Shown: one piece after another, positions 34,546-46,824 of the stretch | Layout: each line of letters begins with the position of its first letter | Numbering within the stretch: the first letter of the stretch is position 1 | Assembly (NCBI GenBank): GCA_963932465.1 | Contig: OZ010794.1 | Location: 212,983,748-213,047,747 of the forward strand | DNA: 64,000 nucleotides | Origin: Maratus speciosus | Lineage: Eukaryota > Arthropoda > Arachnida > Araneae > Salticidae | Reading direction: 5' to 3' | The notes under the pieces: generated by a model | What the model saw: the letters and a program-made list of their open reading frames with translations, nothing else | Databases searched by the model: none | What the model was told of the DNA's origin: nothing | Translations under genes and position numbers: made by a program

Positions 34546-35908
34546 CAGTGTTGCCGCATCTGGCGGGTTTTTTATTTAGAAATGTTGACATCACAATAGA
34601 AAATTTTGAATAGCAATTTCCTTTTCTTTATTTATAGAATTTTATCATCTCATAAAGCAAAAATAACTATTAAAACTTATTGATGAGAATTCGGAATGGC
34701 TATATAAACTAGTATGCTTTGGCTATCACAAAACTTTCATCTACATGAGTCACGTCAATTAAATCATTTAAATAGTACAAGAAATTACATCAATTTATCA
34801 CCTATTCATATCAAAGTATATCTAAATTCGATGAAAATTCGTGCACTAGTTCTTCAGATAGAGCTATAGCGGAAATTTTGAAAAATGTAGCATATCAGCG
34901 CCATCTGTTGAGCGATTTACACCAAAACATAAACAGCACTAATTTATATCAAGGTATACCCGAATCTGAAGTTTGTTGAAAATCCAAACATTAGTTCTTG
35001 AGACAGAGCTATTGCGGAAATCGCAAAAATTCAGCATAGAAGTTCCACTTGTTGAGCGATTTACACCAAAATGTATAAAACGTCAATTCATGTCAAGCAC
35101 TAACTGAATCTGAAGTTTGATGAATGTCCGTGCATTATTTTTTGAGATAGAGCTATTGTGGAAAACGTGAAAAAAGCTTCATAGCAGCGCCAACTGTTGA
35201 GCGATTTACACCGAAACATAAACAGCACTAATTCATATCCAGGTATACCTGAATCTGAAGTTTGTTAAAAACCCAAGCATTAGGTCTTGAGATAGATCTT
35301 GAGATAGATTTCGGAAATTGTAAAAAATGCAGCATAGCAGCGCCACCTGTTGAGCGATTTACATCGGAATGCACAAAACGTCAATTCATATCAAGGACTA
35401 AGTGTATGTGAAGTTTGATAAAAAGCCATGCATTATTTCTTGAGATAGAGCTATTGCGAAAATCATGTAAATACTGCAAAATGCAGCATAGCAGTGCCAT
35501 CTGTTGGGCGATTTGCACAAAAACTGTACCAGCACCAATTCATATCAAGGAATAACTGAATCTTTAGTTCGATGAAAATCCGTGCATTAGTTCTTGAGAT
35601 AGAGCTATTGCAGAAATCGCGAAAAATGCAGCATAACAGCGCCACCTGTAGGGCGATTTATGCCAAAACTAATCAGCACCAATTTATATTAGGGACTACT
35701 GGAATATAAATTTTTATCAAATTCCGTGCATTAGTTTTGAGATTGAGCGCCCACAAAATTCGTGTCACATACATGCAGACAGACAGACTCACAGAACCAC
35801 TGACAGAATTTTTTAAAAAACATGTTTATCGGAATCTCTGACCCTAAAACGTGTAAATTTATCGAAAATTTTCCTGAATCCAGAAATCAGTCAGATGCGG
35901 CAACACTG
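34546..35908 (-). mobile_element. hAT-ended element carrying a tandem satellite
   Basis: Ends CAGTGTTGCCGCATCTGG and CAGATGCGGCAACACTG. Flanks ATAAGAAC (34538-34545) and GCAAGAAC (35909-35916), 6 of 8. The centre is six tandem units of about 150 bp. The unit family also occurs at 23513-24480. No transposase. Confidence 0.8.
34840..35750 (-). repeat. Six tandem ~150-bp units
   Basis: Units marked by GAGATAGAGCTATTGCGG and CTGTTGAGCGATTTACACC recur near 34850, 34995, 35143, 35290, 35445 and 35597. Confidence 0.88.
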
Positions 35909-35976
35909 GCAAGAACATGCTAAATGTAAAAATGCAATATAGTGACACGATAGTGGTAGTCAAATAAACGAGACTG

Positions 35977-36193
35977 TGAACCCTTTCCGGCACAGACAAT
36001 TTTTGTTGTAAAATGATGAAATGATTGACAGACACCGGAATTTACAAACGATTTTTTTAGATATTAAAAACATATTACTTTACATGTTCATGGTAAAAGT
36101 AAAATTTTACTAAAATATTCTTGGTATTGTTCGTAAGTTTGGAATTAAAATTAGGTATCCCGACCTGAGCACACTGCGTCGGAAAGGATTTAA
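35977..36193. mobile_element. TTAA miniature element, family P4, inverted and decayed
   Basis: Left border TTAA changed to TGAA, then CCCTTTCCGGCACAG; right CGTCGGAAAGGATTTAA. Confidence 0.85.
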
Positions 36194-36344
36194 AGATTAA
36201 AAGAAAGATTTGAATCGGATGTTCGTTTTGAAATTTAAGTCAAAGTAAGTCGAGTATTTTAACATTGACACCAATAAATGTTTACTCATTCCAACTTAAT
36301 GAAGTTTTAAAAGGAAATTACAGAAACTGAATAGCAAACTGAAC

Positions 36345-36491
36345 CAGATTTGGTAATTTGGCCAAAATTTTTATGCAGAAATTCCAAATTCCTACCTTAA
36401 AATTTAATTATTATATTTTGCATGTTATTCTTTAGGAATTTCCTGTATGAATTTTAAATTTCTGTATAAAAAATGGCCAAACTGTCAACCG
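36345..36491. mobile_element. hAT-type element, CAGGGTTGCCAGTTTGGCC family
   Basis: CAGATTTGGTAATTTGGCC to GGCCAAACTGTCAACCGG. Duplication AACTGAAC (36337-36344) / GACTGAAC (36492-36499). Confidence 0.78.
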
Positions 36492-36536
36492 GACTGAACT
36501 GCATATGACACAGACGACATATGCGGTGGCATATCT

Positions 36537-36732
36537 TTAACCCTTTCGGGATGATGCATCTCTGAATCGTCAAAAGATGCATGTGGAATTTGTTGGCAGC
36601 ATTAACAAATACATGTAATATTTGTCTTTTTTAATTGGAGCATTTTTGGGTATTTCACCAGTAAAGGGATTTGTAAAAAGTGGTGCCATCAAAATAAAAT
36701 TTGTGTAAGGAATGCCCTCTCGAAAGGCATAA
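36537..36732. mobile_element. TTAA miniature element, family P5
   Basis: TTAACCCTTTCGGGATG to CCCTCTCGAAAGGCATAA (right TTAA mutated). Relative at 52384-52586, sharing GTGGTGCC and AATAAAATTTGTGTAAG near the right end. Confidence 0.78.
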
Positions 36733-36906
36733 AGAAACCTGTGTATCGTATTTTGATATTGTTGTATTTGAATTTATAAAATAGTCGCTGAACGATCATG
36801 GGTTTGCAAATGATTCCATTGAGTTTAGAAACAAAGCAAAATTACACTTAAATAGCCAAAAAAAATCTACAGTGGTCACAAAAATCCCGTTTGTTACCTA
36901 TGCATC

Positions 36907-37554
36907 TTATGGAGCTAAGAATAAAGAGGAAATAACATACCCTCAAAATGCTGAAGCTTCAACAGCAACCGGTTTAGCAGTGGAATACCCGGTCCAACTC
37001 CCACCAGTAAAGCAAAGAGAAATATTTAACATATTCGTAAGTTAATTTCTGCATGAAAGGAAGCTGATAAAATAAGGCGAAATTTTCTGTTCAAAATTTA
37101 CTGCTGGAAGTGTGCTTTTACTTTAAAGAGAAACTGATGATAGGATGTACGCCATCTTCTTTTAACCCTATCACTGCGTAATTGTTTTATCAAAATAGCT
37201 TCAAAAATTGCGCATTTAATTCCTTCGCGACGAGCGTCTTTTAAGAATTTTTTTTTTCTTTTGTCACCGGTTTTTCATAACAAAAATTTTCATCTGATTT
37301 AATCGGGAAAATGCTCCGATTAGGTAAGGCAAAATTTACAATAAAAAGTAACTGGTGGGAATGATCAAGGAGGCTTAATTAGGTGGATAAAATGCAACCC
37401 CGATGAAATCTCGAGTTGCGCGAATTTTGCTACTTTTACGTTGCCCGAAAAAACTCTCGGATTGCGCAGCGAGAGGGTTAACTTCCTGAGTTACTTCACT
37501 CGCAACTGGTAAACTCTACACTATGTGTCGCCTCCACTTTATTCATAACTCCAT
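36907..37554. mobile_element. X-family element, copy 2
   Basis: TTATGGAGCTAAGAATAAAG left, TATTCATAACTCCAT right. Flanks TATGCATC (36899-36906) / TATTTATC (37555-37562), 6 of 8. Contains a TTAA element at 37162-37481. Confidence 0.68.
37162..37481. mobile_element. TTAA miniature element, family P6 (320 bp), nested
   Basis: TTAACCCTATCACTGCG to CGCAGCGAGAGGGTTAA. Relatives: 46825-47193, 53978-54184, and the split copy 57551-60828. Confidence 0.85.
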
Positions 37555-37719
37555 TATTTATCTCAAAGAAACACCCGAAATAAGATGTCGTGTTAATGCT
37601 AGGGATAAGTCTCTGCTACGTATGTTTGAGTGACAGGAGCAAATATTCACGAATATTCTTGAATACTATTTTTCGCCTTATTTAGGAGATAAATTAAGCG
37701 CATAACTAAGGAGACTGCT

Positions 37720-38190
37720 ACTATTCGGAAATATTGTTAGACATTCAAAATGCAGTTGCATGATTTTGACATGCTAAGCATAACTTGTATATTCAGTGCA
37801 TTAGTGAAAGTAACAGAGCTGCTAAATGGTCTATATTTTAAGACTATTTTTTTCCTAAGAATGAATCTCATGGTAGGTTTCTACGACATCTGTAATAGAA
37901 ATAACGTTCGGGTTAGTTTTCCCTGAGTTTTACAATAAAAGCCTAAAAATAACATTTTGATTTTCAAAAGTGGAGAGCGAAAAATAGAACATTTGGGAGG
38001 TTTGAAAGTTTTAAGAAATTAAAATTCTGAAAGAACTGCCAGATTGTATCATTACAATATAAGATTATATCACCAACAATTATTCATAACATAAATTTGT
38101 TACATAAAAACATAAAACACTTCTTTGTTTACATGTTTTTGTATCAAATAAATTTATCTAATTGGTAATTTTAGAACTGGACTACTTTTA
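37720..38190 (+). repeat. L repeat, copy B, left part
   Basis: Matches the middle of other L copies, including CATGATTTTGACA and AATAGAAATAAC phrases. It continues at 40906-41075 after a TTAA insertion. Confidence 0.72.
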
Positions 38191-38194
38191 TTAA

Positions 38195-38880
38195 CCCGAG
38201 AGTAGTCGCGACATTTTTTAGAACGTTAGTAGTCGCGTTCGGTCCATTTGCCGCCGTTACCAGCAGGCCGAAAACGAAGGGGAAACTTGCCGGTGTTATC
38301 AGATGATCGAAAACGGATAACGTAGGGTGAAAATATTGACTGAACTTTAAACGATTACAGCAATTATTCATTTCACAACCTTTTACAGCAATTATTTATT
38401 TCACTTAAGTATATATTCAGTTGGCATCTAGATAAATGTTTTTAATAACTCTTTCTTCGTTTTGCATAAATACTTAAAAGTAAATAGTAAATGATTTGAT
38501 TGAATTTCTGATGTTACTATGAATCAATAATTAGTAGGAAAACATTTACTAATAGGAATCTAAATTCATGATAGGGGTATTTTTATTATTATTATTTTTT
38601 CTTTTTTTGGAAGGACAGAATCAGAGTCAGGTAGATTTTTTTTATACTGCGGCACTCTATATCCATTTAATAAAATAAAATTAATAAATTTAGCATCAAT
38701 ATATTACACTGACATTAAATTGAACAATTATACTGAAAATAAAAATGGAACCTATGATATGCAACAGAAAATCAAATACAATACCACTAATTCACCAGCA
38801 TATTGCGGACGATTAATTCATTTAAAACATATGAAAAACCATCAAATTTGATGCCATAAACAATTAAAGACAATATACAT

Positions 38881-38926
<46 letters not shown>

Positions 38927-40901
38927 TATATATAAACTTTCTGTACAATAATACCATTGAAAAATAAGGAAAATGACCAATAAGTATGAAATCACAAATA
39001 CCACATAAACCAAATATTATTAAAATGTATAATTATATCAGGGTTCGTACGGGTGCTTGAATTTCATGACTAAGAAATTTTTTGGTACCAGCATTTTCTT
39101 ATGGAAAATCTCTCCTGAAATAAGGCGAAATTTCGTCCGATTAAACTAGATTTTTTTTTCTATAAAAGAATTATGATATTGGGCCTTGAAAATAACGGTA
39201 TCCGTACGAACCCTGTATATATATATATAATAAAGAAAAAGGTAAAAAATACTTAACTTCGAAATTATAAATGTAAATGTTGTAACTACGTTTTATTTAT
39301 TGATTTATTTTGTGGGGTGTCTGTGTGTGTATGAGGGGGGGGGGGGGGGGGAGGGGGGGGTTCTCGAGATTTTGGGATTAAATCCATTTTTCAAATGAAA
39401 ATGCATGATTTGTAGTTTTTCTACTTATTTCAGGGTGGGAGCAGCGCCCTTGAATAAAAACTCTAGATACGAACTTATATAAAGTAAATAATAAATAAGT
39501 TATTAAAATTATATATTTAATTTAAATATATTTGCAATTGTAAATTTAAATCCTAAGATGGATAAATTATTTTAATTAATAGAATCACTGAAAGGTTCAT
39601 CTTAATAGGGATGTATTTTACAGCAACTATTTAATTAAAATAAATATTTAATTGTACATTTTATAATAATGTATTAATGTTATAATTTATTGTTTTATAA
39701 TAACGTTCATTAAAATAATAAAAACAAAAAAAAATTTCTCCGAAATTATAAATATGCAGCAATAATTTAATTTAAGTGAATTTTCTCTCATATTCTGGAT
39801 TACATTATTCTGAAAAATAGTTTGAAAAATTGATGAAGGACAACAAATTTAAATTTGTTAGAAACTGTCCCCAAGCCTCTATTGGATTTCAATAATAATA
39901 ATAATAATAATAAAAAAGATTTTCTGCGCATTGTTAAAAAAATGTGTTTTTACTTACAGTATGAAAATTTAAAAATAGATAAATTTTAGAAAAATGCTTA
40001 AAATATTTTTTAAAATCATAGTATAAACATTCACTGAATTATCCAAAAGAGATTTTTATTTGCGTAATTTCTAACCTACATTGTAAAATTATCATAATTT
40101 TTCTTATTGTACAAATAAATTATATGTATGTTTTTCGCAAATATACACACTACATTTGTGAGAAAATTGTTTTATCTTTCGAATTTGTTTTATTGTACAA
40201 AAACGATACTTTTCAGATTTTGGAGATAAGGCAATTTTTTTTACTGATTCCCACAAAATCCTCTTCTCTCTTTTTTAATGCTTTGGCAGTGTTATTGTCT
40301 GTTTTTTTTTTTTTATTTATATGTTCCGGTAATAAATGAAAAGCAAGTTCTTTCAAATAATGATGATGAATTTCCCTTTTTTTTCCATATTTAAATTATT
40401 ATTAATTTGAGAATTTATTCCCGCAATATTTGACAATGAAAAAAAAAATGCAAGTGACCATCCATCAGTTTTTTGTGCGAACTGACTTCACAACTAATAT
40501 AATAAAACAATTTTAAGTCACATTCTAAAAGTAAAAAAAGTACTCTATGAACGGGTAAAATAGCAGAAAGAAAGAAAGACGAAATAACAACAGACATAGA
40601 GTCCGTACTTCGAAGAAACTTTCCCCCACAGATTTCGCGGAAATGGGAAAGGACGAACACGAGGGGGAAAAATTCAACTAACGTAAGTGGTCGCAACGCG
40701 GTCATTTAGACCGATTGAAACTTAAGAATGCGATAAAATGCTAAGAAATAGCAGGAATGACTTGCAATTTTACTACTCAAGAGTGTGAACTCTCAAGGTC
40801 AGCTACACGGAATTTGGCTATCGTAACTTTAACGGGAAATGAGTTACAGGAAGATAACGAATTTCGGGCGGGGAAAAGACCAACGCGCGACTATTAACGG
40901 G
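38195..40901. mobile_element. 2.7-kb TTAA element, non-autonomous piggyBac-like
   Basis: TTAA (38191-38194) then CCCGAGAGTAGTCGCGAC; the right end is CGCGCGACTATTAACGGG then TTAA (40902-40905). L copies A (about 26950-26965) and E (about 49265-49280) show the unoccupied TTTATTAAAATTCAG site. It is large enough for a transposase but has no frame resembling one; the longest frame (40415-40705, minus) has no recognised domain. It contains a hAT-like element, a TA run (38888-38923), a G run (39337-39361) and AAT repeats (39891-39912). Confidence 0.85.
39039..39215. mobile_element. CAGGGTTCGTACG element with 5-bp duplication
   Basis: CAGGGTTCGTACGGG to TCCGTACGAACCCTG, flanked by TATAT on both sides (weak because of TA-rich flank). 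A second copy at 46868-47024 has ATAAG on both sides. Confidence 0.82.
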
Positions 40902-40905
40902 TTAA

Positions 40906-41075
40906 AATTCAGGAAAATACATATTTATCACCAGAAAAAATGCATTGTGAAACATATAACTAAATGCATTTTTTAGCAAGCCTGTTGCTTCCCTTTATCC
41001 GCTGCTTTTACGGGTTTCATGATAAAAGCAGTCTTTGTAGACAGCTTTCGAAAAGCATTAACACAAAGCGATATA
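40906..41075 (+). repeat. L repeat, copy B, right part
   Basis: Continues the L sequence after the TTAA insertion (ATCACCAGAAAAAATGCATT...), ending near GACAGCTTTCGAAAAG. 41080-41490 beyond it is GC-richer and unassigned. Confidence 0.72.
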
Positions 41076-41494
41076 AGCAAGCGTCCTAACTTAAATGGGA
41101 GAAGTCAAGGTTACGAGCGAAGTCACATCAATCAAGGTCATGCGCCACGTAGCGGAGGGAGTGTGAACTACAGGTAGTTACCTAACTGTTTTCTTACTCA
41201 CACCACTAAAATTGTAAAGTTTTTTTCAGCTTGATGAATAACTGAAGTGCTTCTGACAAGGCGGAGAAAACTTCGCGGTGTCAAGTGCATCTGGATGCTC
41301 TCACTACGCCATTATTTCGCAATAAATGTGGCAAACAAAATTCATTTCCATGAGTGACTAAAGATTTTGAAAATACGCGCCACACTAAATGCCCGCGTAG
41401 GTGAATTATCACTCCGTCCACAAGGTGGCGCAACTGTGTTAATTTACGCCTGATTTCAGCATTAAGTTTGTTCGCTTACTTATAACGCTTTGCA

Positions 41495-41711
41495 TTAACC
41501 CCTTGAGTGGCGCTGTTTGCAGTCTGCAAACGGTTAATTTTAATGCTGAAATTAACAAATGGGATTAGACATTTTTTATTACTCTTCGATCTGATAATAT
41601 AAGTAAAAAAGGCTTTTGATTATTTTTAAATAAATTTGTTCTTAGATCGCGGTGTGAATTAAATATTTGAACATTTTTAGAGCAGAAATGAATTGCCCCT
41701 GGAAGGGTTAA
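41495..41711. mobile_element. TTAA miniature element
   Basis: TTAACCCCTTGAGTGGCG to TGCCCCTGGAAGGGTTAA. Perfect palindrome GTTTGCA-3-TGCAAAC at 41515-41531. Its right TTAA (41708-41711) is the left border of the next element. Confidence 0.83.
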
Positions 41712-41916
41712 CCCGAGATTGCTCGCGCAGGGTATGTCATACCCAAGCTCGGCACGGTTATTACATTTCTCATTACTAATTTTCGAAAAGTAATCGTCAA
41801 ATTATTTTTGAGAGCAATTTCATCGATTAAATAAAATGACGATTTTTGTTTGAATTTATTGGTGGGAAAGTGTTAATCGTTCATATCCTGGATATGCGCG
41901 AGCATTCCCGGTTTAA
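41708..41916. mobile_element. TTAA miniature element sharing a TTAA with its neighbour
   Basis: TTAACCCGAGATTGCTCGCG to GCGCGAGCATTCCCGGTTTAA. Palindromes GGGTATG-T-CATACCC (41730-41744) and CATATCC-T-GGATATG (41882-41896), one inside each end. Confidence 0.85.
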
Positions 41917-41978
41917 CAATCAACCTTATAAGATTGACAAGGCTGCCACATGCGGATTTTTTTATATTCTGTTCGTAC

Positions 41979-42165
41979 CAGGGTTGCCAGTTTGGCCTCC
42001 ATTTTTAATCAGAATTTCGTGTTCATACTAGAAACAGAATCGTATTTTACGCTTTTTTTAATAAGAGACATATAACGATCTCATAAAGTAAAAATTCTTC
42101 ATTTGAAATTTATGATATGAGTTTGAAATTTCGGATTAAAATTGGAGGCCAAACTGACAACCATT
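41979..42165. mobile_element. hAT-type element, CAGGGTTGCCAGTTTGGCC family
   Basis: CAGGGTTGCCAGTTTGGCC to GGCCAAACTGACAACCATT. Flanks GTTCGTAC / ATTCGAAC, 6 of 8. The best copy of this family's left end. Confidence 0.78.
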
Positions 42166-42173
42166 ATTCGAAC

Positions 42174-42932
42174 AAAAGCCATTAAGTAATACGGCTGATC
42201 AGATAAATCGAAGAGTCTTCGCAAGCTGACAATAGCGTCTCTAACGACTGGTATTCTTTTAGCATGCTGTTATGTGAAAAGTTGACACCAGAAAAATTAA
42301 AAAGAGAAATTCTGAAATATTAATACAAAAGTAATATGAAAACAAGTACATCAAGCATGGAACCTACTGTAGAAACTAACACTGAGCTAAGGTCGGTGTG
42401 ATGGTCTATCTTTAATCTAATAATCTCGTGTAGCTTTACTCTTTCCCTCCGGGGCATTTTTATTGATAACTCGCAATGCCAATTCGTCCTTTTTTAAAAA
42501 TAGGATGTTTCGAATCCACATCGAAAATTCCCTATAATATTCTTTACTTTGATTAATGGAAGACATTCAGTAATTTTCTGAAATGAAAAATATCCTATCA
42601 GATTTTCTGGTATGAATTCAAAATTCTTGAATTTAAAAAAGTCCAAACCTGGCAAACCTGAAAACTCGTGGTAGGAAAGGAGAGTGGAGCTCATGTATCC
42701 GAATAAAATTAATATAATGTACCTTTACAGGTCATTTCTATTTTACACATCGACCGTAAAGTGGCGCTAGAGTAGGCTAACAAATTTAACACTTACTGAA
42801 CGCGCTCAATGTATAATCGCTCTGGTTCGCACCACTATTTTTTAAAAATATATTTTTTGTACATTTCTCTTGAAAATGTTTCCAAAACGAGTGAAAGGTG
42901 TTTCTTTTGAAAAAGGTGGAAGTGAAATATAA
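42174..42932. other. Mostly unassigned; a possible worn terminal-repeat element
   Basis: 42500-42665 has the composition and a CAAACCTGGCAAACCTG-like right end of the hAT-type families but no clear left end. The rest shows no gene. Confidence 0.35.
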
Positions 42933-43159
42933 TTAAACCCTTAACAGTGTGGCCCCAACTGGATTCGGGCCAGAATACTTTGCTTGCTTCGTTATTAAAA
43001 GCATTTTGATATAACTAATTTGTAACTGTAAAGTTATCTTTATTGATTGTCAGATATTTTTCGATTAAGTAAGGTAAATATTTTAGTATGGAAAAAGTGG
43101 TGTCCAACCCCATTTTTAATTTTTTTGTAAGAAAACAAATGTCACTGTTAAGGGGTTAA
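42933..43159. mobile_element. TTAA miniature element, family P1
   Basis: Inverted copy of 369-595, TTAA at both ends, ending ACTGTTAAGGGGTTAA. Confidence 0.9.
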
Positions 43160-43199
43160 AAATTAGTCGCCTGTGACAGTCCTGATTTGTGGAATTTTT

Positions 43200-44480
43200 C
43201 GGTGACAAGTAGTTTAGTGGGAAGATTTTTTTCATTATTACACGTATTCAGGTTTCAGATTACTTTTAGCGGAGGTGCCAAGCTCCGACTAATCTTCCGT
43301 AATATGCATGTTTATTTAACCGCGTTTTAATGTGTTTGGCATCAATTGTTTTTCAAGGAAATCAAATAACTTCCACGTATTAACCTGAAATTAAATAAAT
43401 GAAGTTGCTTCAATTTTTTTTTCTGGTTCGGAACGATGTTAAACTCATATTTAGAAGGATTTTTGAGAGCTGGACATGTCCACTTTTTGTCATCTAGCAA
43501 CACTGGATGCCAGTTCTACAGTTCGAAAATACAAATTTATCATTCATTATCCTCATGCTAGTGATTTACAGTTTACGCGTGTTTTAAGTTCTTATTCATT
43601 ATTTATCTGAATCTAGTATCTAATTATATTTTCTTTATAAGTATTATTTTCTTGAAGAATGTACTCCATCACAATAAAAACGAAGGTTTGCAAGTTCCAG
43701 TTTCATATTCTTTTTCTTTTTGTAAATCAATATCTTTTTTTTTTTTTTTTTTTTTTAAGGGCTTCTTTTGTAGAAAACTTTTGAACTTAAATCATTTAAA
43801 TATTTGTTACTGGTAAATTTAAGTTAAAAAAATTTCTTTTTTTAATAGTTATTTTTTTTAATTAGGGAAATATGATTTTAGACTATTTGACAGTATTCTT
43901 CCGTGATGTGGAACTGTAGTCGGTATCAGAAAGACATTTTTAAATAAATTTTGAATCGATTTTCAAATATGTAATGAATGTATATTGTACAGATAACACT
44001 AATTAATAGCAAGTATAATGTAGGAACGCCAGCAAATTTTTCTCTTAATTATGACAGTAATTCTCCCTTTAAATAAGGCGGAAATTTCAATTCAAATTTA
44101 TTGGTGAAAATTTGCCACACAGGCAGAGCTGCCACAGGCGACTATTTGTTGATTCTAGCTCACACCACTTTATCAAAAAATACTGACATACTGGTTCAAG
44201 ATCATTTGCAAGAGAAATTTACTGCAAAATCTGGTTTTTTGAATTTAGTGGTGCAAATAGGAGAGAAAAATAGTCGGTTGTGCCAGCCCTGCAGATGTAA
44301 TCAAATTCACTGAGATAGATTGGAAGATTCATGTTGTCACAAAATGGCGGAAATGGAGGGTCTGACTACCACCAGGGCAAGCATCCACCAGTAAAAATCA
44401 GCAGATATTTTTGCCATAATTACGAAACCATTTCGCATGAATAAGGCGACTAAATAAGAAGGAATTTCCTATTTAAATTT
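43200..44480 (+). repeat. L repeat, copy C
   Basis: Same orientation as A, including CTCCGACTAATCTTCCGTAA, ACGCGTGTTTTAAG (43573) and TGTACAGATAACACTAATTA. Intact empty sites for the 49839 and 53324 insertions. Confidence 0.8.
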
Positions 44481-46203
44481 CTGGTGTAAAATTGCTTTGA
44501 TAATAATGAGATCTTGGGTAGCCGGTTAAGGTTGAAGCCTACATATTTTGAGGATACTACAATTCTTGTACTATGGTTAATGTAGAAAAAATTGACCTTC
44601 GAAACTACTCTAAGATTTAAAAAAAGGAGCATCTGCCATCTTCTTAATGAGATAATGAGGATAGAATACGCGGACAAATAATCTCAGACAGATAAATTTA
44701 CACAACTTTTATAATGCTATTTTTATACAATGTATCTTTTATCTTTTAGTATATAAAATGTCTAATGGGGAAAAATATTTAAAAAACCTCAAATATGAAA
44801 AAATATTTCTTACATTATTAACAGTTACATGATTTTGACAATCAAAGCATAACTTGTATATTCAGTGCATTTGTCGAAACAGCAAGTCTGCAAAATTGTC
44901 CGTTTTTTTTAATGCTATTTTTTCCGAAAAATTAATTTCTTGGTAGGTTTCTACAGCATTAGTAATAGAAATAACCTTCGGGATACTTTACTGCGAATTT
45001 TACAATACAAATCTAAAAATAACATCTAGTTTTGAAAAAAGTGGTGAAAAAAAACCATAATATTTGGGAGCCTTGGAAATTTTAAGAAATTAAAATTCTG
45101 AAAGAGTTGCCAGCAAGTTTGCATCATAACAATATAAGATTATACCATCAACAATTATTCATAACATAAAATCGTTTAACACTTTTCCGTTTACATCCTT
45201 CAATCAGTGATGCCAGATTGGGGAGGTAACTATTATTAATGTCTCTCAAAAATGTGGTTAAACATTCTGTTTGTTTTTACTAATGGCAATTTGCCCAGGT
45301 ATGATAATGTTTTTCACTGACACTGAGAGGAGGTTGTCTAGGTTGTCACAATATGGCGCCTGACAACCGCCGAAGTAAACAGCCACCAGTAAAAATGAAT
45401 ATTTGTTTACATTAATAAGACGCTTAAATAAGAGGAAAATTTCTATTTAAATTTACTGTTAGAAGCTCCTTCCGGTGGTAATCAACCTCAGCGAAAGCTG
45501 TTACAGACGAAGCTTCATTATTTACGGATATGCCTGTTTCGCTTTATAATTCGTTCTATGGTATAAGGAGTACATACTATTCAGAAACCAGTACTATTCG
45601 AAACTACTGTAAAACTTTCAAAATGGAGCATCTGCCATCTTCTGCATGAGATAATGAGGCTCAGAATACGCGGTCAAATAAACTCAGACAGATACATTTA
45701 CACAACTTTTATAATGCCATTTTTATACATTGTATCTTTTATCTTTTAGTATATAGCATGTCAAAGGGGGAAAATATTTTAAAAAAACCTCAAATATGAA
45801 AAATATTTCTTACATTATTAGCAGTTACATGATTTTGACAATCTAAGCATAACTTGTACGTTCAGTGCATTTGTCGAAATAGCAAGACTGCAAAATTGTC
45901 CGTTTTTTTAATGCTAGTTTTTCCAAAAAATTAAATTCTTGGTAGGTGTTTACAGCATTTGTAATAGAAATAACCTTCGGGATACTTTTCTGTGAATTTT
46001 ACAATACAAGTCTAAAAATAACATCTAGTTTTGAAAAAAAGTGGTGAGCAAAAACAGAATATTTGGTAGGCTTGGAAATTTTAAGAAATAAAAATTTTGA
46101 AAGAGTTGCCAGTAAGTTTGCATCATAACAATATAAGATTATATCATCAACAATTAGTCATAACATAAAATCGATTAACACTTTTCCATTTTCATCCTTC
46201 AAT

Positions 46204-46391
46204 CAGTGTTACCAGATTGGGGACTTTTTGTCCCCAGATTGTTGATGGTCACCACCTTTTTGAAATAAAAATATTCCGTCTATATAAAAATAAATTAAAA
46301 ATTTTGAAAAATAATGCGAATTATACAATTTTACAAAAGTGGTGACAGTCAAATAATCTGAATTTAAAAAGTCCCCATTCGGGTAACACTG
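46204..46391. mobile_element. hAT-type miniature element, CAGTGTTGCC family
   Basis: CAGTGTTACCAGATTGGGGA to CCCCATTCGGGTAACACTG. Duplication CCTTCAAT (46196-46203) / CCTTCAGT (46392-46399). Confidence 0.92.
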
Positions 46392-46567
46392 CCTTCAGTA
46401 TCGAATAAATTTATTCGATTGGTAATTTTAAAACTTAATCGGGTGTACTTTTTTCGAAAATCAGGAATTGCATGATTATCATGAAAAAAAGTTTATTGTG
46501 AAATAGATAACTAAATGTAATTTTTGGCACAGCATTTATCAACCAATCATCTACAGCTTACAGGGAT

Positions 46568-46786
46568 TTAACCCTTTGAAGAGCGGTGATGCCGTCACGG
46601 CATCACATAATTTTAATCCGTATTTGCCACACTAGCACCCGAATTTTTTAATGCAAATTACACTTTTATTAAGTACGAGAAAATATACGTTTACTTGTTT
46701 ACAAATCCATTTTCTTGTAAATACTGGTGTCAATCTATTATTTCAACAGTTTACGAATACAAGAACCTTGCCACTGAAAGGGTTAA
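46568..46786. mobile_element. TTAA miniature element, family P8
   Basis: TTAACCCTTTGAAGAGCGG to CCACTGAAAGGGTTAA. Perfect palindrome GTGATGCCGT-C-ACGGCATCAC at 46586-46606. Copy at 52121-52339. Confidence 0.9.
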
Positions 46787-46824
46787 AGGTAAAAGCAGTT
46801 TTTATAGACAGCTTTCTAAGAGCC

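Noticed and set aside
38880..38935. TA run as a replication origin or terminator
   Set aside because: A plain dinucleotide microsatellite; similar runs at 28919 and 30990 have no added signal.
40415..40705. 96-codon minus-strand frame as a piggyBac transposase
   Set aside because: Hydrophobic, low-complexity product with no acidic catalytic motifs; overlaps the terminal region of the TTAA element.
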